This document shows, piece by piece, positions 1-5,981 of a stretch of 7,437 nt of DNA; position 1 is the first letter of the stretch; each line of letters starts with the position of its first letter. The DNA is from Acidimicrobiaceae bacterium (lineage in GTDB: Bacteria; Actinomycetota; Acidimicrobiia; Acidimicrobiales; Ilumatobacteraceae), in assembly GCA_006515795.1 (NCBI GenBank), contig VFMC01000009.1, positions 1 to 7,437 on the forward strand, in the 5' to 3' direction. The notes beneath the pieces were generated by a model. The model was not told where the DNA came from. It searched no databases and saw only the letters and a list, made by a program, of their open reading frames with translations. The position numbers and the translations under genes are program-made.

Positions 1-1
1 G

Positions 2-580
2 CTGCCGACCTTCTTCGGCACCCAGTACCAGGTGACCAAGACGGTGTTCTTCACCGGCAGCGTTTCCACCGGGTGCGGCAACGCCACGTCGCAGACCGGC
101 CCCTTCTACTGCCCGCTCGACAACCTGGTGTACATCGACCTCGAGTTCATGCAGCAGCTCGAGCAGCAACTGGTCGGTTCGGCCACCGACCTCGCCGAGC
201 AGTACATCGTCGCCCACGAGTACGGGCACCACGTGCAGAACGTGCTCGGCACGAACGCCCAGGTGCAACAGGCCCAACAGAACGACCCGTCGCGGGCGAA
301 CCAGTACTCGCAAGCGCTCGAGCTGCAGGCCGATTGCTATGCCGGCGCGTGGGTGGCCGACATATCGGCTCGCGGCAAGCTCGAAGGCGCCGGTGAGATC
401 AAGGAGGCGCTCGCCGCCGCCGAGGGTGTCGGCGACGACCGGATCCAGGAGAAGATGCAGGGCCGGATCGACCCCGAGTCGTGGACCCACGGGTCGGCCG
501 AGCAGCGGCAGGCGTGGTTCATGACCGGCTTCAACACGCGCGACCCGCGGCAGTGCGACACGTTCTCCGAGATCGTCTGA
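2..580 (+). CDS. Neutral zinc metallopeptidase (YpfJ/Zn_peptidase family), 5' truncated
   Basis: The reading frame is open from the first bases of the window and ends with TGA at 578-580, so only the C-terminal 192 residues are seen and the true start lies to the left. The GTG at 32 is an internal valine, not a start: the family pattern (FFGTQYQ) is already present upstream of it. Visible features are the zinc site AHEYGHHVQ (HExxH, the two histidines and the glutamate at about 212-229), a following LELQADCYAGAW segment whose glutamate is the likely third ligand, a TGCGN...GPFYCP stretch with two cysteines that may form a disulfide, and the ending QCDTF typical of the family. Family members are predicted secreted or membrane-anchored proteases with unknown substrates; the N-terminal anchor would lie outside the window. 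It converges on the next gene with only 27 bp between stops and no clear hairpin terminator. Family call is firm, cellular role unknown. Confidence 0.92.
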   Translation: MPTFFGTQYQVTKTVFFTGSVSTGCGNATSQTGPFYCPLDNLVYIDLEFMQQLEQQLVGSATDLAEQYIVAHEYGHHVQNVLGTNAQVQQAQQNDPSRANQYSQALELQADCYAGAWVADISARGKLEGAGEIKEALAAAEGVGDDRIQEKMQGRIDPESWTHGSAEQRQAWFMTGFNTRDPRQCDTFSEIV

Positions 581-607
581 TACCAGCCGCGGTCGGATGA
601 AGGTCGG

Positions 608-1734
608 TCACCCACCGAAGCGGCGGTAGAGCGCTTCCAGCGGACCACGACCGAAGCGGCGATGCCACATCCAGGCGATCGCGATCGCGGTGAGCCAGAA
701 CCCGAGCGCGAACGCGAGGGCGGTGTCGAGGCCCGTCGGGCGCAGCAGTGCCCATCGCTGCACGATGAGGTTGAACACCAGCACGTGCAGCACGTAGAGG
801 CTCAGCGTGGTCTGCCCCGCCACCTGCAAGACCCTTACCGCCGCGGCGTTCGGTCGCGGCTGGGCGAGGCGCGACGCCACGCACAGCACGAACACCGACG
901 AGCCCGGTCGAATGGGCTCGTCGACAGCACTGCGACGCGAACGGTGTCGCCGGCGTGGCCGTTGGTGAGGAAGTGGCTGAGTGCGTACGTGACCGCCACC
1001 ACGCCGGCCCCGCACGCCGCGGTCGGCACGAGCCGGAGATCGCGGATCCGGCGGCCGAGCACGATGCCGGCGCACAGGAAGGCGAGCCAGGGCAACAGCG
1101 GATGCGTGCCGTTGACGAAGGTGTCGAACAGCAGTCCCCGCGGCGAGCGGGTGTCGAGGGTGCTCGGCGACAGCAGCCATGCGGGGTACCGGCCATCGTC
1201 GGTCCGTAACACCGCCCACCAGTTCACCAGTGCCGCGCCGACGGCCGACGCCACGCCGATGGTGGCGATCCACCGTGTGCGCAGCGTGAAGATGATGCCG
1301 GCGACCACGAACATCGCGCCGTAGAAGAACAGGATCGTGCCTGGCCAGATCCAGTCGAGCACGAAGCCGCCGCCATACAGCACGGCGCCGCGGCGCACGA
1401 GCCGCCATCGATCGGCGGCGACCGCGGTGCGGTCGCCCGAGCGCCGACTGCGGTCGGTGAGGAGCGTGACGCCAACGCCGGCAACCAGCATGAACGTTGC
1501 CGCGAACCGGGTCGACAGCACGCCGGTCCATGGATCGAACAGGCGGGCCGCGAAGCCGTCGCCCGGCTCGGCGGCGGCGGCGCCGCCGTTCAGGTAGCCG
1601 TGGTAGTTCATCACCACCACGCCGATGAGGGCGAGGGCGCGCGTGACGTCCGGACCCACCAGCCGGCCGTGGAGCCCTGCGCCGGCACTGATGCCGGCGC
1701 TTTCGTCGCCTCTGGCGCTGTCGATCAGCTCCAT
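608..1734 (-). CDS. DUF418-like multi-pass membrane protein, interrupted by a one-base frameshift
   Basis: Read from ATG at 1734, the protein begins with an acyltransferase-like membrane signature (GPDVTRALALIGVVVMNYHG) related to DUF1624/DUF418 proteins, followed by about eight to ten hydrophobic helices. The frame is lost near 903-907: after SPFD it turns into arginine-rich nonsense that stops at 835. The neighbouring frame resumes with PGSSVFVLCVASRLAQ, then GQTTLSLYVLHVLVFN and the basic ending GRGPLEALYRRFGG, which is the usual DUF418 C-terminus, with TGA at 608-610. One extra base in the CCGGG run would rejoin the halves as SPFDPGSSVF and give 375 residues, normal for the family. Start choice is supported by GAGG four bases upstream of the ATG and a 10-bp overlap with the end of the racemase-like gene, suggesting translational coupling. 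Function is unknown; a membrane acyl transfer role is only a family-level guess. Either a real pseudogene or a sequence error. Confidence 0.8.
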
Positions 1735-2693
1735 ACGACCTCGTCGGCGGTTATCGAGGTGAGCGGTCGCTGAACGTCGAGCCAGTCGCCGATGGCAGGT
1801 GTCGGTTCGCCGCTCGGCACGCACAGCATCGACGTGTGCATGTGTGGAGGTTCGAGCAGTGCCAGTCGACGCCGTTGATGATGAAAGGGGCTGAGTGCCC
1901 CGGCGAGCTCGGTGACCCCGTGCGCCGACCCGGCGCCGACCATGACCAGCGTCGCCGCCGCGCCGATCGTGGTCGCCCGGTACCCGGCGCGGTCGCCGGC
2001 GCGAACCGGGCGCAGGTCGACCACGTCGGCCTGCAGGCGCAGGAACGACTTGTCGCCGTGCCACAGCGCGGTACCGACGCGCAGTGACAGGGAACGTCGT
2101 GGATGTCGCTCCACTAGCGAGGCGAACGCGGTCGGGGACAGGTGGCTGACCGACAGTGCGACGGCCGGATCGAGGTGGGGGAGCCAGGCTTCGATCTCGG
2201 CTGTCGAGTCGGCCTCGGAACGCGCTGCATTGCGGTCGTTGCCGGCGAGCGGCATGTGCAACAGATGGCCGCGCAGTTCGAGGCCGGATTCATCGATCCG
2301 GGCGATGAGTGCCGGCAGCTCCGCTACCAAAACGCCGTAACGATGCATCGATGACGCGAGCTTCACCGAGACACCGCCCGACCATCGATGAGCGAGCAGT
2401 GCGTCGAGATGTGCCGTGTGGCCGACGGTGGGTACGGCGTTCGACGGCAGCACGACACCGTCGAGGTGGACGGCCGGGGTGAGCACCAGGAGCTCGATGC
2501 CATCGGTCTCGCGGCCGGCCGAGTCGAGCCCGGCGAGCTCGGACGTGGTGCCGACCGCCAACTGCGTGGCGAGCCCGGCCGCCCGGCGGGCCAGCATCAC
2601 CCGCCCGTAGCCGTAGCCGTTGCCCTTGACGACCGGGATGGCTCCGACATGAGCGTCGAACCCCGCTTCGTCGATGGTCAGCCGCAAGCTCAT
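1725..2693 (-). CDS. Alanine-racemase-like PLP enzyme, short form (322 aa)
   Basis: A fold-type III PLP protein resembling alanine racemase. Lys23 in PVVKGNGYGYGR matches the PLP-binding lysine of AVVKADAYGHG in alanine racemases. Further family marks are VKLASSMHRYG (positions 110-120, compare VKVDTGMNRLG), GTALWHGDKSFLRL (207-220), AGYRATT with Tyr238 at the place of the catalytic tyrosine of the C-terminal barrel, and HMHTSMLCVPSG with IGDWLDVQRPL near the end. It is shorter than classical Alr (about 360-390 aa), mainly at the N-terminus, and lacks the GYADG motif, so it may be an actinobacterial side branch that is not a true alanine racemase. The ATG at 2693 is chosen because GGTGAG lies six bases upstream and the homology starts at once (RLTIDEAGF); the same frame is open to an ATG at 2918, but that would cross the divergent gene. 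It is followed by the DUF418-like gene with a 10-bp overlap, probably one transcript. Confidence 0.83.
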   Translation of the reverse strand: MSLRLTIDEAGFDAHVGAIPVVKGNGYGYGRVMLARRAAGLATQLAVGTTSELAGLDSAGRETDGIELLVLTPAVHLDGVVLPSNAVPTVGHTAHLDALLAHRWSGGVSVKLASSMHRYGVLVAELPALIARIDESGLELRGHLLHMPLAGNDRNAARSEADSTAEIEAWLPHLDPAVALSVSHLSPTAFASLVERHPRRSLSLRVGTALWHGDKSFLRLQADVVDLRPVRAGDRAGYRATTIGAAATLVMVGAGSAHGVTELAGALSPFHHQRRRLALLEPPHMHTSMLCVPSGEPTPAIGDWLDVQRPLTSITADEVVWS

Positions 2694-2741
2694 CGGTCGC
2701 TCACCGTACTCGTCGACCGTTGCCCGCCGGGGGCGTGATCG

Positions 2742-2766
2742 AATTCCGACTTGTCTGATCGGAATT
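2742..2766. repeat. Inverted repeat in divergent intergenic region, candidate operator
   Basis: Perfect 8-bp arms AATTCCGA (2742-2749) and TCGGAATT (2759-2766) are separated by 9 bp. The AT-rich arms stand out from the GC-rich surroundings. A direct repeat TGATCG also occurs at 2736-2741 and 2756-2761, exactly 20 bp apart, i.e. about two helical turns. The element lies between the divergent racemase-like and DUF4395 genes and straddles the proposed -35 box of the latter, which fits a repressor or activator site. No regulator is encoded next to it, so the binding protein is unknown. Confidence 0.5.
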
Positions 2767-2784
2767 TGCGGGTAGGCTGTCTGG
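2751..2784 (+). promoter_or_regulatory. Candidate promoter of the DUF4395 gene, predicted leaderless
   Basis: A -35-like TTGTCT (2751-2756), a 16-bp spacer and a -10-like TAGGCT (2773-2778, matching the actinobacterial TAnnnT form) end six bases before the ATG at 2785. A transcript would therefore start at or very near the A of the start codon, and no Shine-Dalgarno sequence is present. Leaderless mRNAs are common in Actinobacteria. The assignment rests on motif match and spacing only. Confidence 0.55.
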
Positions 2785-3303
2785 ATGGCCGATCGTCGAC
2801 TCTTCTCCTTTCCGAATCCCGTCAACGAGACCTCGGCGCGCCTCGTCGCCACTGGCGTCGTGGCCCAGGGAATCGCCTTCCTCGTGATTCGCCAATGGTG
2901 GATGCTGGTCCCGCTCACCTACGGCTTTGCCGCCCGCGTGCTCACCGGTCCCACGCTCAGCCCACTCGGACAGCTCGTCACCCGCGTCATCACCCCGCTC
3001 GTCACTCGGCGGCTGAGCGCCGACCACCGGATGGTGCCGGGCCCACCGAAGCGGTTCGCCCAGGGCATCGGCCTTGTGTTCACCGGTGGCGCCGCCGTCG
3101 CCTGGGCTTCGGGTGCGCCGGCCGTATCGGCGGCGCTGATCACCGGTCTCGTGATCGCCGCCTCACTCGAGGCTTTCGCCGGTCTGTGCCTCGGTTGCAT
3201 CGCCTTCGCTCGGCTGATGCGGTGGGGCGTCATCCCGGCGAGCGTGTGCGAGGAGTGTGCCGACATCCGTCCCCGCCTCGATGTGCTCGTGCAGCAGGGC
3301 TGA
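2785..3303 (+). CDS. DUF4395 family membrane protein
   Basis: A 172-residue protein that begins with FSFPNPVNETSARLVATG, the hallmark of DUF4395. Hydrophobic segments lie at about 20-35, 38-54, 94-109 and 111-145, so it is an integral membrane protein with several helices. It carries two cysteine pairs: CLGC (Cys135, Cys138) at the end of the last helix and CEEC (Cys155, Cys158) in the hydrophilic tail. Such CxxC pairs could be redox-active or bind metal, but no function is established for the family and none is claimed here. The ATG at 2785 has no ribosome binding site and sits directly downstream of a plausible -10 box. The last 74 bp are shared, antisense, with the end of mftF; the protein remains intact through this overlap and stops with TGA at 3301-3303. 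Confidence 0.88.
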   Translation: MADRRLFSFPNPVNETSARLVATGVVAQGIAFLVIRQWWMLVPLTYGFAARVLTGPTLSPLGQLVTRVITPLVTRRLSADHRMVPGPPKRFAQGIGLVFTGGAAVAWASGAPAVSAALITGLVIAASLEAFAGLCLGCIAFARLMRWGVIPASVCEECADIRPRLDVLVQQG

Positions 3304-4690
3304 CCTCCACCGGACGTGGCGGAAATGGTGCGAACGACGGCAGCAGCACCTCGACGCAGCGGTGGCGCATCGCTCCTGCCCACAACCCCGCGCCGTAGGC
3401 CCCGTCATCGAGGATCCGCAAGATGAGGGCCCGCACCGGATCGACCGCCCGCACCGGATCGACCGACGACGGATGCCCGCGTCGATCGAGCAGCGCCGGC
3501 ACGAGCACGGCCGCCAGTAGCACCCTTCGGGCTCGTCTCGACACCAGTGCGGCCACAACGGCGAGGGGCCACCATGCCCTCGTGGTCGCCGCCGCCAGAA
3601 GGCGCCCGGCGTAGAGGTTGCCGAGCGCAGCGATGCGCAGCGATTCGCGCGCCGCCAGGAACGGGAGCTTGCGCACCAGCAGCACCGCGCTCAGCGAGCC
3701 GATCAGACCACCGAGCAGAGGCATGCCGGCCACCACCGGGATCCAGGTGGCTGCGCTCCAGCCGTTGATCCGCACCGGCGCCAACGCACCCGGGTGGCGA
3801 CGGGCGAGCGGCGCCGCGGACGTGCCGTACCGGAATCGCTGGGCGAGCCAGCCGCGCAGCGTCGGCCGGGTTCGATGGAGCGCTTCCACGGCGGGTTCGA
3901 AGCGGCACCTCCATCCGCCTTCGACGAGACGCCAGACCAGGTCGACGTCTTCGCCGAACCGCAGCCGTTCGTCGAAGCCGCCGATCGCTCGTACTGCATC
4001 GGTCCGGCACACGATCACCGCCGCCGGCACGTAGCTCACCCTCGTGGCGGCGGCCACCCGCGCCGGCTCGGCCCCCATGTCGAGCGGCGAATGATGCCGT
4101 TCGTAGCCCGCCAGCGCACCTGGCGCCGACGCGGCCCGAACTCGTGGAGCCACGAGGGCGACCGACGGATCGCCGAGGTGGCTCGCCAACCGGAGCAACT
4201 CGGAATCGGTGATCGAGACGTCACTGTCGACGAAGGCAACGAACGGGGTGTCGACAACAGCGAGGCCGCGATTGCGGGCACCGGCGGGGCCGATGTTGTG
4301 GTCGAGCCTCACCGTGACGACGCCGTCGCGCTCTGGCACCGGTTCGGGCGAAGCATCGTCGACGACGATGCAGCGGCAATCACCAGGCAGGTGGGCAGGT
4401 AGCTCGCGGAACGCGGGGATCACCACGGTGAGCGCCGATGCCTCGATCGCCTGAGTCGGCAGGACCGGATGCACGACTCCGGCATCGATCAGCCGATCGG
4501 TGAGACGGCGATGTCCGTCCGGCAGGTCGCCGCCGCACTCCAACGCCGCCGCGACCGCGCGTCCGGCTTCGGTGAGCCGGAACAGGCGCAGCGGCGAACC
4601 GCCCACGATCACCGAGCCGGAGCCAGGGCGACGATACGACCGGTCGAGGCGGAGGACACCGACGGCGTTCGGTGCGTTCACGTTCGCCAT
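3230..4690 (-). CDS. mftF: Mycofactocin glycosyltransferase MftF
   Basis: A 486-residue family 2 glycosyltransferase with the layout of MftF: an N-terminal portion of about 80 residues that resembles the PqqD-like part of the family (VGVLRLDRSYRR, then LRLFRLTEAGR), a GT2 domain from about residue 86 (ALTVVIPAFREL, VVDDAS, GPAGARNRGLA, the metal/nucleotide-sugar site FVDSDV at 153-158, and GGFDERLRFGEDVDLVWRL at 237-255), and a hydrophobic C-terminal region at about 310-400. Known MftF proteins add beta-1,4-linked glucose units to premycofactocin, which marks and retains the redox cofactor in the cell. The ATG at 4690 overlaps the end of mftE by 13 bp, implying coupled translation. It ends the mycofactocin-side operon. 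Oddities are an in-frame doubling of the six residues VDPVRA (409-420) and a proline/arginine-rich tail of about 35 residues after LLPSF that runs 74 bp into the convergent DUF4395 gene; that tail looks like recently acquired or read-through sequence. Confidence 0.93.
   Translation of the reverse strand: MANVNAPNAVGVLRLDRSYRRPGSGSVIVGGSPLRLFRLTEAGRAVAAALECGGDLPDGHRRLTDRLIDAGVVHPVLPTQAIEASALTVVIPAFRELPAHLPGDCRCIVVDDASPEPVPERDGVVTVRLDHNIGPAGARNRGLAVVDTPFVAFVDSDVSITDSELLRLASHLGDPSVALVAPRVRAASAPGALAGYERHHSPLDMGAEPARVAAATRVSYVPAAVIVCRTDAVRAIGGFDERLRFGEDVDLVWRLVEGGWRCRFEPAVEALHRTRPTLRGWLAQRFRYGTSAAPLARRHPGALAPVRINGWSAATWIPVVAGMPLLGGLIGSLSAVLLVRKLPFLAARESLRIAALGNLYAGRLLAAATTRAWWPLAVVAALVSRRARRVLLAAVLVPALLDRRGHPSSVDPVRAVDPVRALILRILDDGAYGAGLWAGAMRHRCVEVLLPSFAPFPPRPVEVSPAARAHRGGDGCRHTPRTRSPG
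3429..3464. repeat. Two perfect tandem copies of an 18-bp unit inside mftF
   Basis: The unit GCCCGCACCGGATCGACC occurs at 3429-3446 and again at 3447-3464 with no mismatch. Being 18 bp long it keeps the frame and doubles VDPVRA in MftF (residues 409-414 and 415-420). Perfect identity suggests recent replication slippage, or an assembly artefact. Confidence 0.9.
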
Positions 4691-5400
4691 TCGTCGACCG
4701 CGGCGATCAGATCGATGGTCAGCCTGGTGAGCAGGGCGCGGCCGTGCGCGGCCGTGGCGTCGAGCGGGTTGCCGAGCACACCGTTGGCGCTGATCGCCCG
4801 CACGCCGCCGGCGCGGAGCTCGTCGATGAGGTCGGTGATGTGCTCGCGGCGCCCTACCTCGGCGCGTCCGCGCCGCACGAGGTGCGGGGCTATCGCCAAC
4901 AACAGCGAGGTCTCGGTGTGCCCGGCGTGCGCATCCGACCCGGTGACGTGCGGCCACCATGCCAGCACCTGGCGGCCCTCGCCGTGCAGCGTCGACACCG
5001 CTCGCCGAACAGGCAGGGCGTTGCCGCCATGGCCGTTGACGAGCACGACTCCCGCGCACCAGTCGGCCGAGCGAACGAGCTCGACGACCAGCTGCTCGGT
5101 CACGGCTGCTCCGATCGACAGGGTGCCGGCGAACCCGGCGTGTTCGCCGCTCGACGTGATCGTCAGCGCCGGTGCCACCACGATGTCGACCGGTTCGAAC
5201 GACGTCGCCAGGGCTTCGGCGAGGGCGACGGCGATGCGGGTGTCGGTGTCGAGCGGCAGGTGTGGACCGTGCTGCTCGCACGAGCCGATCGGCACCGCCA
5301 GCAGCGGTGCTTCGGACGAGTCGACATCGCGCCAGGTGAGCTCGCCGAGGAGGTGCAGCCGCGGCGGCGTCGGCGGCGTGTCAGCTGCTTCGGCGGCCAT
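4678..5400 (-). CDS. mftE: Mycofactocin precursor peptide peptidase MftE (creatininase family)
   Basis: A 240-residue creatininase-family metallopeptidase. The metal-binding pattern is complete: PIGSCEQHGPHLPLDTDT supplies Glu42, His44 and Asp53, and SDAHAGHTETS supplies His161 and Glu163, with the same E-x-H, +9 D and H-x-E spacing as in creatininase. VNGHGGN (121-127) and SSGEHAGFAGTLSIG (83-97) are the other family blocks, and NGVLGNPLDATAAHGRALL is typical of the MftE branch. In the mycofactocin pathway MftE cleaves the MftC-modified MftA peptide to release the cyclised C-terminal dipeptide product, which MftD then oxidises. Placement directly before mftF, with a 13-bp overlap, supports MftE rather than a generic creatininase. 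The ATG at 5400 overlaps the restored end of the TetR gene by 20 bp and has no clear Shine-Dalgarno site. The first 15 residues are low in similarity, so a slightly later start cannot be excluded. Confidence 0.94.
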   Translation of the reverse strand: MAAEAADTPPTPPRLHLLGELTWRDVDSSEAPLLAVPIGSCEQHGPHLPLDTDTRIAVALAEALATSFEPVDIVVAPALTITSSGEHAGFAGTLSIGAAVTEQLVVELVRSADWCAGVVLVNGHGGNALPVRRAVSTLHGEGRQVLAWWPHVTGSDAHAGHTETSLLLAIAPHLVRRGRAEVGRREHITDLIDELRAGGVRAISANGVLGNPLDATAAHGRALLTRLTIDLIAAVDEWRT

Positions 5401-5951
5401 GGATCAGCCCGGTCATCAAGGCGTCGGTGGCGTCGTCGTACACCCGCGACGTTCTTCAACTCGAGGCTCATCACCCCGTGGCAGGTTGCCCACACCGCGG
5501 CCGCGGTGTGGATGGGGTCGGCCTCGACCATCAACCCCATCTGCATCGCCCGGTCGAGCGAGTCGGCAAGGAGCTGCAGCGTGTGGTCGGCCTGCTCCAT
5601 CGCCGCCGCGGATGGCACGTAGTCGGCCACGACGCGGTCGAACATGATCGAGTAGTAGGTCGGGTTCTCGAGCGCGAACCTGCGATAGGCGAGGCCGCAC
5701 CGATGCAGATCGTCGAGCGGATCATCGGTCTCGCCCACCGCGCCCAACGCGGTACCCAGGCGTTGGAACCCCTCGACGAACAGGTGCTCGACCACGCCGT
5801 CCTTGCCACCGAAGCGCGAGTAGACGTTCATCGTGCTCACGCCGGCCTGACGCGCGATCCGCCGAACGGTGAGCGCGCCCGGACCATCGCTGGCGAGAAC
5901 GTCGCTGGCGGCCTTGAGCAGCGTCGCCCCTACCGCGTCCACGTGAGCCAT
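5381..5951 (-). CDS. TetR/AcrR family regulator, C-terminal frameshift
   Basis: The N-terminus is a TetR helix-turn-helix domain (residues about 8-55: LTVRRIARQAGVSTMNVYSR, then FGGKDGVVEHLF), followed by a ligand-binding domain of the type with a WATCHGVMSLEL block (residues 154-165). After LELKNVAG the frame goes into arginine-rich sequence and would stay open to 5163 inside mftE. One frame over, the expected ending VYDDATDALMTGLIHGRRSS is present with TGA at 5381-5383. Removing one base from the GGG run at 5443-5445 (+ strand CCC) joins both parts into 189 residues, normal for TetR. Frame change must occur between about 5475 and 5440 because the second frame has a stop further upstream. 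It lies 30 bp after the ETF beta gene and overlaps mftE by 20 bp, so it is likely to regulate this operon. It need not be the known MftR; the C-terminal domain looks different, so no symbol is given. Confidence 0.85.
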
Positions 5952-5981
5952 GCGCGAACGATAGTGGCGGGTCGCGTCTGC
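5952..5981 (-). promoter_or_regulatory. Short spacer upstream of the TetR gene with -10-like box
   Basis: On the minus strand TATCGT (TAnnnT type) lies six bases before the TetR ATG at 5951, which would again give a leaderless start. No convincing -35 is seen. Flanking 5-bp arms CGCGA/TCGCG form a weak inverted repeat around it, possible as an autoregulatory site. This is the only non-overlapping gap in the minus-strand train, so an internal promoter here would separate mftE-mftF control from the Fix genes. Confidence 0.3.

Noticed and set aside
581..607. Bidirectional terminator between the convergent metallopeptidase and DUF418-like genes
   Set aside because: No stable stem with a T-run is visible in the 27-bp spacer.
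1564..1590. GGC-rich near-palindrome as a hairpin or repeat array
   Set aside because: It is a run of alanine codons within the DUF418-like gene and needs no further explanation.
2694..2918. N-terminal extension of the racemase-like gene to ATG 2918
   Set aside because: It would cross the divergent promoter and overlap DUF4395; the added residues have no similarity to racemases.
4469..5647. Long + strand open frames (up to 392 codons) opposite mftE and mftF
   Set aside because: They are antisense shadows caused by high GC; their translations are arginine/proline-rich with no domain, while the minus strand encodes clear MftE and MftF.
5381..5951. Naming the TetR gene mftR
   Set aside because: Location supports it, but the C-terminal domain looks different from the described MftR and the gene is frameshifted, so the symbol is not justified.
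5952..5981. Search for a hidden mftA peptide gene in the gap before the TetR gene
   Set aside because: The gap is only 30 bp, and no short frame ending in the valine-tyrosine type C-terminus expected of MftA was noticed near mftE.
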